A stretch of DNA of 64,000 nucleotides from JBCDHN01 sp964351855 (GCA_964351855.1 CAYGQD010000010.1:1-64000); one strand, 5' to 3'. Counted from the stretch's first letter, positions 8,674 through 17,590 are shown. The notes: a model not told the origin generated them from the sequence alone. Numbers and translations are program-made.

Positions 8674-9369
8674 TCAAGCGGGCGAATGTAGCAGTGGCCA
8701 TTCCACAGGGGTGGGTAGAATACCGCGTTGCGCATATTCAAGGTGGATCACTCTTCGTCTCCGGTCATCGGTTGCCAGAGAAGATGCGTGGATGAGAAGT
8801 GGACGCATCAGGAAGGCATCCCCGGATTCAGCATCGCAGGAGGCTGGGTTTTCGCGATTCGCCTCGACGAACGGTTGGAATTCGTCGGCTTCTAAGATAC
8901 CGAGAAGGTGGCTTCTCGGAAGAATTTTGAGAGCGCCGCTTTTAGAATCGCAGTCATCCAGGTGAAGCCGAAGGGTGATCATCTTCTGAAGGATTTCACG
9001 TGGAGGTTGGACGTGGGGGATTCCTTCTTTGAGCGATGGCGCGAGGAAGCCGGGAAGGTCGACGGGATGTCGAACCGCGATCACGCGATCTTGATGCCAA
9101 GGGACTTTCCAATTCGCGTGTTGGGATTTGTCGAAGAGAATTCCCCGGACGGGTTCAATTTCGGTGTGGAGCAGGTCTTGAATTCGATGCCGCCACTCGC
9201 CCAACGCGAGATCGCGAATCAGTTTGGATCGTTGCAATAGCTGTCGCACGCCGCCCGATCTTGCGGTCGAGCGCTCGGTGAGCGCTTGGCAAGTAGCTCG
9301 AAGTTCAAGGATGCAAGACGTGGAGCAAATCTTCCGTATCCAATCATAGCCGTCGCTCTTGAAGCTCAC
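8674..9369 (-). CDS. Phytanoyl-CoA dioxygenase (PhyH)-like Fe(II)/2-oxoglutarate oxygenase
   Basis: About 231 aa from a GTG at 9369, placed so that the typical PhyH opening FKSDGYDWIR comes first. The frame stays open to another GTG at 9417, which would overlap the divergent alr more. The iron ligands are visible: His/Asp of WHQD and the distal His of LLIHASS, with an Arg cluster before VIHLEYA for 2-oxoglutarate. PhyH enzymes hydroxylate lipids, amino acids or natural products, so the substrate is open. It sits between the sugar transferase and alr, near the ligase/ACP operon, which suggests hydroxylation of a building block for the surface polymer (inference). The start is the weak point. 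Confidence 0.8.
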   Translation of the reverse strand: MSFKSDGYDWIRKICSTSCILELRATCQALTERSTARSGGVRQLLQRSKLIRDLALGEWRHRIQDLLHTEIEPVRGILFDKSQHANWKVPWHQDRVIAVRHPVDLPGFLAPSLKEGIPHVQPPREILQKMITLRLHLDDCDSKSGALKILPRSHLLGILEADEFQPFVEANRENPASCDAESGDAFLMRPLLIHASSLATDDRRRRVIHLEYAQRGILPTPVEWPLLHSPA

Positions 9370-9397
9370 GGGGAAGAGCGTTAGTCCTATCCAGATT

Positions 9398-10504
9398 GTG
9401 AGCAACTCGAAAAACACAGACCTTCTCCGAACTTGGGCCGAAATCGATTTGGGCGCGTTGCGTTACAATTTGCAGTTGGCGAAAAAACTGGCCCGGGGTG
9501 GTGAGATCATGGCGGTGGTGAAGGCCGATGCCTATGGTCATGGTCTGGTGCGTGTCGTGGAAACGTTGGCAGACGAAGTGCGCTGGTTTGGGGTGGCCAA
9601 TGTCGTTGAAGGTTTGGAAGTGGCCGGTCATGCGCCGGGCAAAGTCTTCGTTTTGGGGCCGGTGCTTCCCCATGAGCGTGAAACGGTGGCGAGACAGGGG
9701 TTTGTCGTGGCGATTTCCAGTTGGGAAGAGGCGCTCGCATTCGAAGCGGTTGGGACCTCGGTAAAGGCCCATTTGGCGATTGATACCGGTATGGGGCGGA
9801 TGGGATGTCTAGAGTGCGAGGCTCCGGAACTGGTTCGACAGATTCGAGGCCTTCGCCACGTTCAGCTTGAAGGCGTGGCGACTCACTTTCCATCTGCTGA
9901 TGAAGACCCGGATTTTACCGATCGACAGATAGAAATGATGAAGCATCTCGTGGCCGAACTTCCGGATATGGCGGAAATTCACCTGAGTAATAGTGCGGGG
10001 TTGATGGGGTTTGTGGATTCACAATCATTTGTTAGTCTGATGCGCCCCGGCTTGATGCTTTACGGGCTGTCTCCTTTTCCGGAGCTTCAGAACCAACTTC
10101 GTCCCGTCATGAGTTTGAAATCTCGGGTGACCTTGGTGCGGGAACTACCGGCGGGGCGTGGGGTCAGTTACGGAAGCACCTTTATGACCCCTCATCCGAC
10201 GACGGTTGCGACGGTGGGAATTGGCTACGGGGATGGCTATCCGCGTCATTTATCAAACCAAGGCGCGGAAGTCTTGATTGGCGGCCAGCGATGCCCTCTG
10301 TTGGGGCGGGTGACGATGGATCAAATCGTCGTGGATGTTTCCGGGCTGAAATCGAAGCCCGAAGCAGGGGATGAAGTGGTCTTGATGGGGAAGCAAGGCG
10401 ATGCCAAGCCCATTTTAGCCACGGAGCTGGCGAGCAAAGCGGGAACGATTGCGTGGGAGATTCTGACATCGATCACTCAGCGGGTTTGCCGAGTGGAAAC
10501 GTGA
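9398..10504 (+). CDS. alr: Alanine racemase
   Basis: PLP-dependent interconversion of L- and D-alanine for peptidoglycan. With GTG 9398 as start the protein is 368 aa, the usual length, opening with the conserved TWAEIDLGALRYN. PLP Lys42 lies in VVKADAYGHG, and the second-base Tyr in GVSYGSTF near residue 261. IDTGMGRMG and the C-terminal MDQIVVDVS block are also typical. A TTG at 9359 in the same frame would add 13 residues and overlap the dioxygenase start; it is less likely. The gene is divergent from the dioxygenase (starts about 28 bp apart) and convergent with the GNAT gene (5 bp between stops). Confidence 0.95.
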   Translation: MSNSKNTDLLRTWAEIDLGALRYNLQLAKKLARGGEIMAVVKADAYGHGLVRVVETLADEVRWFGVANVVEGLEVAGHAPGKVFVLGPVLPHERETVARQGFVVAISSWEEALAFEAVGTSVKAHLAIDTGMGRMGCLECEAPELVRQIRGLRHVQLEGVATHFPSADEDPDFTDRQIEMMKHLVAELPDMAEIHLSNSAGLMGFVDSQSFVSLMRPGLMLYGLSPFPELQNQLRPVMSLKSRVTLVRELPAGRGVSYGSTFMTPHPTTVATVGIGYGDGYPRHLSNQGAEVLIGGQRCPLLGRVTMDQIVVDVSGLKSKPEAGDEVVLMGKQGDAKPILATELASKAGTIAWEILTSITQRVCRVET

Positions 10505-10509
10505 TTTTC

Positions 10510-11502
10510 TCAAAGAAGCATCGAGTCGCCTTCCGATGGTTGACATGCCTTGTCGAAGGTGCTCAACGCTGCGGGCGAAAGGTAGTAGAGGTGGGTGGAC
10601 CAGGCTTGATGAATGAACCACTCCGGATGCACGCTGCCGCTGAGGCTGGTCCAGGCGAACACGCTGGTTTGGCGAGGCAATCCGCATTCTTCAGGGCTGA
10701 GGGACGCAAAATCGGCCAATCGAAGCAGGCTGCTGCCGTCTGAATCGAAACTCGCGCTCTCCATGACACGGGAGCTGAGGAGGCCGTATTTTTTGAGCGT
10801 TTTGGCGATGAAGTAGGCGCAGAGCTGGCCTTCCCCATCACATAAACCGACAAAGTAAGAAGGATCCGAGCCCGTTTTCAGGAACCAAGTCAGTCCTTCA
10901 CGGGTGATATGTTTGCTCAATCGGCCATCGGTCGGAAAGGGAATCGAGCGTATCTCGGACGGATCGAGCACGAGCTGGAATCCGTCCAATTGGTTGCGGC
11001 CAAATTTGGCGAATCGAGCCAGGGGAACGATGCGATAGTGCTGCTTTCCAGCCGGGGTTTTCTGAAACTTCAGTCGATCGAGAATCGCTTGGACCTCGGT
11101 TGACGGGGTGCCATCGACAAGATGAAACCGTTGCCCTAGTCGCTTCAACCGCATCATCATTCCGAGAGCTGCGGAACGCGCGCTTTCACGGACGAAAAAC
11201 GTGGTCGAGATCAGGCCCGGGATGATCTCAGTGCCGTTGATGTAATCCTGGGGGATGAATCCTTGAAAGCCGACGATCTTCTTCGCTTCCGGATCTCGCA
11301 GAACGAAGCCCAGTGGGGTGTCGTCCTGGCTAAAGGGATTGTTCAGCCACCAGTTTTGAAGCCGCTTCTCCCAGGTCGCCAGATCGGTTTCGGCAGCAGA
11401 CGCTTCGGGCAATTCCCCATCGCGAGCAAAGTCAGCCAGGAACGCAGCAACTTCGTCCAATTCCGCGACGGGGCGGGTAAGTTCCTGAATTTCGTAGCCC
11501 AT
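10510..11502 (-). CDS. GNAT-like acyltransferase, last gene of ligase/decarboxylase/ACP operon
   Basis: 330 aa, not recognised beyond fold level. The central part reads like a GNAT: PLGFVLRDPEAKKIVGFQG as the beta-strand pair, then STTFFVRESARSAALGMMM, the usual strand plus pyrophosphate-loop/helix region. The second half (from about residue 165) may be a further GNAT-like half, giving a FemAB-like layout. It starts 19 bp after the ACP stop in the same direction, so it is almost surely co-transcribed. GNAT/FemAB enzymes can take acyl groups from CoA, tRNA or ACP, so it may unload the ACP onto an acceptor (inference). Acceptor unknown. Confidence 0.65.
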   Translation of the reverse strand: MGYEIQELTRPVAELDEVAAFLADFARDGELPEASAAETDLATWEKRLQNWWLNNPFSQDDTPLGFVLRDPEAKKIVGFQGFIPQDYINGTEIIPGLISTTFFVRESARSAALGMMMRLKRLGQRFHLVDGTPSTEVQAILDRLKFQKTPAGKQHYRIVPLARFAKFGRNQLDGFQLVLDPSEIRSIPFPTDGRLSKHITREGLTWFLKTGSDPSYFVGLCDGEGQLCAYFIAKTLKKYGLLSSRVMESASFDSDGSSLLRLADFASLSPEECGLPRQTSVFAWTSLSGSVHPEWFIHQAWSTHLYYLSPAALSTFDKACQPSEGDSMLL

Positions 11503-11521
11503 TGAGAAGCGTTGAAATGGA

Positions 11522-11788
11522 TCAAGCGACCGCAGCCATGCGATCTTCGATGAGCGCGGCGAGTGAGTTCAAGCTGCTGAAGGTGTTCTCATCCAGATCC
11601 TCATCGGGTATCATGATTCCGAACTCGCTCTCGATTTCGACGAGAAGATCGATGGAGGCGAGCGAGTCGAGACCCGCTTCACCCAGGGACTGGCCAGCGT
11701 CGAGAGTTTCTTCGGACTTCAGGAAACGAAGATGAGGGCGAATGAGAGATTCGAGGCGTGCACTTAGGCTGCTTGGGGAGGATTGCAT
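11522..11788 (-). CDS. Acyl carrier protein
   Basis: 88 aa. The 4'-phosphopantetheine attachment site is the Ser of GEAGLDSLASIDLL (about residue 42), followed by VEIESEFGIMIPDEDL, as in ACPs. The ATG at 11788 overlaps the decarboxylase stop by about 25 bp, so translation is likely coupled. It is not beside fab genes, so it is a dedicated carrier and not the fatty-acid ACP. It should be loaded by the ligase at the head of the operon, or carry an amino-acid-derived acyl group (inference from context). Its sequence overlaps a longer frame in the same phase reaching 12256, which is only the antisense shadow of the decarboxylase plus the ACP. Confidence 0.9.
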   Translation of the reverse strand: MQSSPSSLSARLESLIRPHLRFLKSEETLDAGQSLGEAGLDSLASIDLLVEIESEFGIMIPDEDLDENTFSSLNSLAALIEDRMAAVA

Positions 11789-13047
11789 GGAATAGATTTG
11801 AGGTTGGGGTGAGTGGCGTTGAAGACTTCGCGATGACCGCCGCGCAGTTGATGAACCGCAACGGTCGAGGTTCCGCGATAGGCGATTTCGAGCGGGGCGG
11901 GGCGGCTCAAAAATCCGGTCAGGCTTCCGGTCGCGCCGTAGGCACCAACGTTGGGAATGGCGAGCAGATCGCCTCGCTCCAATGTCGGCATGGTGAGATT
12001 GCGGGCCAGGCAGTCGAGCGGCGTGCAAAGTTGACCAACCAGATCGATCGTCATTTCGCCGAGGCGAGGATTCAATGGAAGCGCGTCGATCGCGAATCGA
12101 GGAATTCGGCCGAGACCAGTCATTCCGCCCAGGTGATGGATGCCGGTATCGACAATGGCATACTGCCGATCCTTCTTCGAGGTCTTCAGATCGACGACTC
12201 GGGTTAAGAGGGTGCCGGAAGATGCGGATAGGTAACGACCGGACTCGAACCACCACTCCGCGTTCTTGGCGCTTCCGGATTGGGCGTGAATTTCGGAGAG
12301 AGCGGACTTGAGCTCGCTTAAATCGCGCTCTCCAGACTTGGCGTAAGGCCAGGGAAAACCTCCTCCGAGGTTGAGAATGCTCAGCGGGAACTCCAGGAGC
12401 TCGGATACTTCCTCCGCTGTTTCAATTCCAGACCGAAAACAGGCTGCCAGAGCTTCGACCCCGTCAATTTGCGTTCCCCAGTAAACATGGATTCCCTTCA
12501 CCTTCACGGAATCGGCAGCGGCAGCGGCAGCGAGATGGGATCGGTCGGCTTCGGTGAAGGCTTCTTGCTCGAACCCGAATTGGCTGGCGACGCCGGCCAT
12601 GGCGAGTTTGGCTTTCGGAGGCTGAGACGGATTCACTCGCAACAGGCCGGTCGCCTTCACGTTCATCGTTCGTGCTGCGGCAGCGATTTCTGAGAGATCG
12701 TTCCACGATTCGATCGAGAACTGGCGGACCCCAGCTTCCAAGGCAAACTGGATCTCGGCCATTTCCTTTCCCGGCCCGCCGTAAAGAGCGCAACTTAGGT
12801 CAAAACCAGCCTCCAGAGCCGCATCGATTTCGCCGGGAGAAGTCAGGTCCGCTTCGCAACCGTTTTGGCGAAGCTCGGTCGCGACGGATGGAAGCGGATT
12901 CGATTTGAACGAATACATCAAGCGAGGATTCGCCGCCGTCGGAAAGAGCGCCTGTAGTTCCTGTGCTCGGGCTGCGTTCTGGTCTAGATCGTAGCAATAG
13001 GCCGGGGTGCCGTGTTGCTCGGCCAGTTCTTGAAGGAAGGGATTCAT
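11764..13047 (-). CDS. Fold-III PLP-dependent amino acid decarboxylase
   Basis: 427 aa, in the family of diaminopimelate/ornithine decarboxylases. PLP Lys48 lies in YSFKSNP. NLGGGFPW is the phosphate-binding Gly stretch, ESGRYLSA follows, and the active-site Cys (LCTPLDCLA) and Tyr (NVGAYGAT) come from the C-terminal barrel. Which amino acid it takes cannot be read from the sequence. A four-base overlap (13044-13047) with the ligase stop and a 25-bp overlap with the ACP place it in the middle of an operon. A ligase plus such a decarboxylase plus an ACP is a set known from exosortase (PEP-CTERM) associated polymer loci; no exosortase is present here. Confidence 0.9.
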   Translation of the reverse strand: MNPFLQELAEQHGTPAYCYDLDQNAARAQELQALFPTAANPRLMYSFKSNPLPSVATELRQNGCEADLTSPGEIDAALEAGFDLSCALYGGPGKEMAEIQFALEAGVRQFSIESWNDLSEIAAAARTMNVKATGLLRVNPSQPPKAKLAMAGVASQFGFEQEAFTEADRSHLAAAAAADSVKVKGIHVYWGTQIDGVEALAACFRSGIETAEEVSELLEFPLSILNLGGGFPWPYAKSGERDLSELKSALSEIHAQSGSAKNAEWWFESGRYLSASSGTLLTRVVDLKTSKKDRQYAIVDTGIHHLGGMTGLGRIPRFAIDALPLNPRLGEMTIDLVGQLCTPLDCLARNLTMPTLERGDLLAIPNVGAYGATGSLTGFLSRPAPLEIAYRGTSTVAVHQLRGGHREVFNATHPNLKSIPCNPPQAA

Positions 13048-14573
13048 GAGGAGGAGCCATCCAGCCTTTGCTGGAGAGTTTTGCGGTCGATTTTGCCGTT
13101 GATGGATTTGGGTAAGCTGGCTTCGATTCGGACAAACTCGGGAACTTTGGCGGGCTCCAAGACCTGGTCCAGGCTTTGCAGAATGGCGCTTTCCGTGAGG
13201 TCAGGATCGGCAAGCGTCACCCAGAGATGGAGCGTGTCGTCGGCTTCGCGTTTGAGGACAGCGGCTTCAGCAATTCCGGCTAATCCGCAGGCTTCGTTTT
13301 CGATTTCGATGGGGCTGATGCGGTTTCCCCGGTGCTTGAGCAAATCGTCGGCCCGGGCGGCAAAGTAGATGAAGCCGTCGGGATCCACCCAACCGCGATC
13401 GCCGGTAAACAGCTCGACGTCGCGTTCCGGAGCCCGCTTTTGGAACCGTTTCGCAGTTTCCTCAGGGGCTCGCCAATAGCCGAGAGCGACGTGCCGACCA
13501 CGGACCACCAGTTCACCGGCTTCACCGGGAGGAAGGCGATTGCCATGTTCGTCCGCTGCGTAGACTTCGGTTCCGTCCAGAGCACGGCCGACTGCATCCG
13601 GCTTGAATTCAAACTCTTCCGGGAGCATGATCGAAACACGCTTGCACTCCGTCAGCCCATACATCACAAAGACTGCCAGGTCCGGAAACATGCCGCGAAG
13701 CCGCTCGATGTAGGCCAGCGGAAGACGCTCGCCCGTGTTGGTGATTGCTCGAAGTTCCGGCAGCTCGAAAGGGCGACGGCGATGCAACGTGATGAGCGCC
13801 GCGTAGACTGCGGGAACGGCAGGAAGGACGCTGATCTTGGCCTCTTTGAGGACTGATGGAAGTCTCGGCCCCACTTGATCCTGATCGCCGATGTAGAGTG
13901 TGGCTCCGGATTTGGCTGCGAGGAAAATTTGGTAAAGCCCGTAGTCGAACGCAAGCGGAAGAAAGCTCCCGATGACATCGTCAGCGCGGTAGTTGAGGCG
14001 CTCTTGGATTGCGCTGACCACGAAACGGATGTTGTGATGGCTCAGGGTGACTCCGCGAGGTTGACCGGTTGAACCGGAAGTAAAAACCAGGCAGGCAGGA
14101 TCTACATCGATTCCCTCCCAGCGCATCGGCTCGGTTGGAGATGCCGAAACGATATCTTGCCAGCTTGCCCACTGATCTCGTGATTTACCGACCAGGATTT
14201 TCACGTCGATTCCAGCGGCCGGAACATTTGCGGCTGTCACCGTGTCTGCCACCACGGCGCGGGGTTCGGCTTGCTGGATGATTTTGGCGATTCCTTTTTC
14301 GCGCAATTTTGCATTGAGAACAACGAAGACGCCACCCACCATCGCCGTCGCGAAGATCGCCAGGGGAATTTCGGCACGATTTTGCACATGAATGACGACG
14401 CGGTCTCCTCGGCGGACTCCTTGGGATCGGAGATAAGCCGCCAGGGCCAGGGCTTCGCCCCAGGCTTCCGAATACGTCAGGGACCGTTCGCGATCGACCA
14501 GAAAGTTGGCACTGGGGTGGTTCAGGGTGGCTGACTCGAGAAAGCCAGCGACAGATGTGTTGAAATGACCCAT
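13044..14573 (-). CDS. AMP-forming acyl/aminoacyl ligase (ANL superfamily)
   Basis: 509 aa. It adenylates a carboxylic acid and passes it to a thiol (CoA or ACP). TSGSTG at residues 165-170 is the P-loop. YGLTECKR and the C-terminal hinge block FTGDRGWVDPDGFIYFAARADD are present, and the catalytic Lys lies in KSINGKIDRK near residue 495. The enzyme resembles the exosortase-associated ligases and the adenylation domains of stand-alone loading systems more than long fatty-acyl-CoA ligases. It heads the operon ligase-decarboxylase-ACP-GNAT, with 573 bp of upstream DNA before the divergent kinase gene. The substrate is probably an amino acid or a short acid (inference). The ATG at 14573 gives the expected family start. 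Confidence 0.9.
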   Translation of the reverse strand: MGHFNTSVAGFLESATLNHPSANFLVDRERSLTYSEAWGEALALAAYLRSQGVRRGDRVVIHVQNRAEIPLAIFATAMVGGVFVVLNAKLREKGIAKIIQQAEPRAVVADTVTAANVPAAGIDVKILVGKSRDQWASWQDIVSASPTEPMRWEGIDVDPACLVFTSGSTGQPRGVTLSHHNIRFVVSAIQERLNYRADDVIGSFLPLAFDYGLYQIFLAAKSGATLYIGDQDQVGPRLPSVLKEAKISVLPAVPAVYAALITLHRRRPFELPELRAITNTGERLPLAYIERLRGMFPDLAVFVMYGLTECKRVSIMLPEEFEFKPDAVGRALDGTEVYAADEHGNRLPPGEAGELVVRGRHVALGYWRAPEETAKRFQKRAPERDVELFTGDRGWVDPDGFIYFAARADDLLKHRGNRISPIEIENEACGLAGIAEAAVLKREADDTLHLWVTLADPDLTESAILQSLDQVLEPAKVPEFVRIEASLPKSINGKIDRKTLQQRLDGSSS

Positions 14574-15107
14574 GGGGGAGAATCGGAGGAGTTCAAGAAG
14601 CTACGTGGCATCTTGATGGTTGTAAAAACCGTAATTTTAATATTTTTGGCTAATTTTTCAATCGCTTAATGCTGACTCTTCCGAAATTCTTGACGGCGGC
14701 AGGGCCGGTGAGTCGCGATTGAGCTGACAATCGTCCCTCTGCGAGTTGCTGAGGCAATGTGGCTCGGAGTTTAGGGGTGACGTTTACAATCCGGTGTGCT
14801 GTGCCTGAGTTTGGCCGGAACTTTGAGTTTGACCAGAGAAACGAAACCTGACAATCTTCCCGATAGTCCGGGCAGAAAGGAAACCGACAGCGCCCCAGTT
14901 AACTGGATCGAAGAGCCCTGCCCTGCTTTCATCTTCTTTCCACAAAATCAGCTACGTGCCTCGTTCCACCGAACCACAAAACCAAAATGTCTGAGACGCT
15001 GTCGGAGTTTTGAGCTTCATGAAGCGGGAACCCGTCAACAGTGAATTACTACCACCTATTCTTAATCTTGAGAAGAGTTCCTTTTCCTGATTCTGAAAGT
15101 CAGAAAA
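14574..15107. other. Intergenic region between ligase operon and sensor kinase
   Basis: About 530 bp between divergent genes. No supported gene: a frame at 14796-15044 shows no motif or start signal. It should hold the promoters of both the ligase operon and the kinase/regulator pair. A small perfect inverted repeat, TTCTGA-AAG-TCAGAA, lies at 15091-15105, just before the phased repeat cluster at 15108-15135. Confidence 0.5.
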
Positions 15108-15135
15108 CCTTAGGTGGGCTAAGGAAAAACCTTAG
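15108..15135. promoter_or_regulatory. Phased CCTTAG / CTAAGG / CCTTAG repeat before the sensor kinase
   Basis: Three half-sites start at 15108 (CCTTAG), 15119 (CTAAGG) and 15130 (CCTTAG), exactly 11 bp apart, in alternating orientation with 5-bp spacers. Each neighbouring pair is a perfect 6-N5-6 inverted repeat, which suits a dimeric regulator bound on one face of the helix. It ends 11 bp before the kinase ATG, so it could also form alternative hairpins in the leader RNA. Confidence 0.55.
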
Positions 15136-15146
15136 ATTCTAGCGCC

Positions 15147-16928
15147 ATGTTGAACGAGCTAAACACGGAGGATCTCCTGGAGAGCGTATCTGATGCCATT
15201 CTCTCTACGGATGCAGAGATGCGCTATATTTATGCAAATACCCGAGCAACACAATTGCTAGGTTTACCCCGGGATCAAATGATGGGGAGGAGAGTGGATG
15301 AGGTGTTTCCAGAAATTGTCGGAACTCCGTTTTATGAGAAGATTCAGAGTGTCTTAAACGGAGCCTCCTATGAAGAGCTAGATGAGTACTATGCTCCTTT
15401 GTCGAGCTGGTATCATTGTCGATTTCATCCGGCACCGGGAGGTGGTGTCACGATTTTCTTTACGGATTCTACCGAGCAACACCGCACCAACCATCGGCTC
15501 AAGCTGGCCTTGGATGGGGGACGCATGGGAGTCTGGGAATTCGACTATCGGAAGAATGCCACCGAATTCGATGAGCGTCTCAGAGACCTTTTCGAGATGT
15601 TGCCCGAGAATCAGCTAGGCTCGGCGGATGAATTTCTGGCGGCGATTCATCCCGAGGACCGCGAGGGAGTGCAGGCTGCTGCCGCCTTGGCGGTTGAGAG
15701 AAAGGAAGAGTTTGACCATGAGTTTCGCGTTCTGAAGAAGGACGGAGGCTTTCGTTGGGTCGAAGGAAAGGCTGCTGTGACGCGCGACTCCTCAGGAACA
15801 CCGATCAGCATGGTGGGAGTCAGTTTTGATATCACCGGGCGCAAGGAGAATGAGCAGGAGTTGATCGATTTGAACGGGCAGTTGAAAAGCCGGGTCAAGG
15901 AGCGGACCGCTCATCTGCAGACCATCGGAGAAAATGTTCCCGGATTTTTCTCACTGGTGGATCGCGACTTTCGCTACGTCTTCGTGAACCAGTTCTATGA
16001 AGAAGCGTTTGGAATCGATCGCTCCTTGATCGACCATCGTCTCGTGGAAGAGGTGGTGGGGGAAGAGTTGTGGGGCCGGATTGGACCACGTTTGCAAGCT
16101 GCTCTGAATGGGAAAGATCAGAATTTTGAGGTGAGTGTTCGGCTTCCGGCCAAGAATGAAATGGTGTTGCGAGTGTGCTACATTCCGCAGCGGGATATCC
16201 AGGACGTGGTGACAGGAGTTTACATCCTGGCAATTGACATTACCAAAGAGCATCGCCTTCAGCAGGAAGTGTTGAACGCGGGTGAGCAGGAGCAGATGCG
16301 AATCGGGACGGAAATGCACGATAACCTCTGTCAGCAGATGAGTGGAATTGGACTCCAAACCAAAGTGTTGGCCAAAAAGCTGAAACGGGAAGGACAAGAT
16401 ACGTTGGCTGAAGCTGCCGAGGAGATCGTTCATCACACAAATGCGTTGACGACCTTGGCCCGTGACATGGCTCGAGGAGTCGCGCCCATTCAACTGCAAG
16501 GAAGCGGCCTGAAGGACGCTTTGAAGATCTTTCTCGATCAGTTGGTGGAAGCGACACCCCAGCTGGAAACGAAACTAGACATTGCCCTGAATACCCGGGA
16601 TTTGAGTCCCTCCATGGCGACCCAACTCTATCGCATTACCAGAGAAGCGGTCACCAATGCCTTGCGGCATGGGAAGGCGACACGAATCGATGTGCGCTTT
16701 TGGGCGATCCCGAAAACGGTGTTTCTCGCGATTCTGGACAACGGGACGGGCAAGCCCGAAGAGTTGGCGAATCTTGAAAATGAGGGGCTTGGTTTACGTT
16801 CGATGAAATATCGGGCGCGAATGTTAGGTGGAATATTGAAGATCGAATCCGGTATCGGTCGACCCGGTATCCAGATACTCTGTCGATTGCCGATCGAACA
16901 CTTGGAAATTAGCCAATTTGAACTGTGA
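15147..16928 (+). CDS. PAS-domain sensor histidine kinase (NarL-partner, HisKA_3 type)
   Basis: 593 aa with no transmembrane segment, so cytoplasmic. Three PAS-like domains: about 8-115 (starting LLESVSDAILSTDAEMRYIY), 116-240 (ending VGVSFDITGRKENEQEL, a PAC end) and 255-370. A HisKA_3 dimerisation domain follows, with phospho-acceptor His391 in RIGTEMHDNLCQQMSG, then a HATPase with N-box EAVTNALRHGKA, G1 LDNGTG and G2 GLGLRSMKYRARMLGG. The next gene overlaps by four bases and encodes its regulator. The signal is unknown; PAS domains often hold haem, flavin or small ligands, and no obvious ligand residue could be assigned here. A phased inverted-repeat cluster precedes the ATG. Confidence 0.93.
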   Translation: MLNELNTEDLLESVSDAILSTDAEMRYIYANTRATQLLGLPRDQMMGRRVDEVFPEIVGTPFYEKIQSVLNGASYEELDEYYAPLSSWYHCRFHPAPGGGVTIFFTDSTEQHRTNHRLKLALDGGRMGVWEFDYRKNATEFDERLRDLFEMLPENQLGSADEFLAAIHPEDREGVQAAAALAVERKEEFDHEFRVLKKDGGFRWVEGKAAVTRDSSGTPISMVGVSFDITGRKENEQELIDLNGQLKSRVKERTAHLQTIGENVPGFFSLVDRDFRYVFVNQFYEEAFGIDRSLIDHRLVEEVVGEELWGRIGPRLQAALNGKDQNFEVSVRLPAKNEMVLRVCYIPQRDIQDVVTGVYILAIDITKEHRLQQEVLNAGEQEQMRIGTEMHDNLCQQMSGIGLQTKVLAKKLKREGQDTLAEAAEEIVHHTNALTTLARDMARGVAPIQLQGSGLKDALKIFLDQLVEATPQLETKLDIALNTRDLSPSMATQLYRITREAVTNALRHGKATRIDVRFWAIPKTVFLAILDNGTGKPEELANLENEGLGLRSMKYRARMLGGILKIESGIGRPGIQILCRLPIEHLEISQFEL

Positions 16929-17590
16929 CCGCTCTAGCCAAACGTATTTTTATCCTTGATGATCATCCTTTCTTTCGAGCCGGTTTGAAGGCTGCGATTG
17001 AGATGGAAAACGACTTTGAAGTTTGTGGAGAAGCTGAGCAAGGTAGGAACGCTGCCGAGCGCATCATCGACTGTCAAACGGATGTCGCGTTGATCGATCT
17101 CAACCTGGAAGACTATCACGGGTTGAATGTGATCAAAGATCTCCGGGCTCAAGGGTTTGAGGGCAGTATTCTCGTGATTTCGATGCATGATGAAAACCTT
17201 TATGCGCAGCGAAGTCTGGATGCAGGCGCTCAAGGTTACGTGGCAAAAAACGAAGCTTCGGAGCTGGTCGTCGACGCGATTCGCGAAGTCTCTTCCGGCG
17301 AGTTTTTCTTAAGCCCCCGCGCCTACAAGAAGATGCTGAAACGGACCACGAAGACGAGCTTGTCCAACTGGGCTGTCTCGCCGCGCGTGTTGAGTGACCG
17401 CCAGTTGGAAGTGTTTGAACTGACGGGAAAAGGGCTGTGCACCAACGACATTTCCCTTAGGATGGGAATCGATGAGAAGACAGCCCAGGCGCACTATCGG
17501 CAGATCAAAGAAAAGCTCAGCCTCAAAACGATGCGTGAGGTGATTGTTTACGCTGCGGTGTGGGTGGCGACTCAGGGCGAGCAGTCCTGA
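16925..17590 (+). CDS. NarL/FixJ-type response regulator
   Basis: 221 aa. The receiver domain has Asp12/Asp13, phospho-acceptor Asp58 (VALIDLNLEDYHG) and Lys108 (YVAKNEAS). A LuxR-type helix-turn-helix lies at about 150-215 (LSDRQLEVFELTGKGLCTNDIS, then EKTAQAHYRQIKEKL). The start is a GTG inside the kinase stop region (four-base overlap), so the pair is translationally coupled. The HTH recognition helix reads TAQAHYRQIKEK where most family members have TV..H...I..KL, so it is a mild variant. Targets unknown; the repeat before the kinase is a natural candidate for autoregulation. Confidence 0.94.
   Translation: MTALAKRIFILDDHPFFRAGLKAAIEMENDFEVCGEAEQGRNAAERIIDCQTDVALIDLNLEDYHGLNVIKDLRAQGFEGSILVISMHDENLYAQRSLDAGAQGYVAKNEASELVVDAIREVSSGEFFLSPRAYKKMLKRTTKTSLSNWAVSPRVLSDRQLEVFELTGKGLCTNDISLRMGIDEKTAQAHYRQIKEKLSLKTMREVIVYAAVWVATQGEQS

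Noticed and set aside
14796..15044. 82-codon frame in the gap before the sensor kinase
   Set aside because: No motif, and the gap has ordinary non-coding character.
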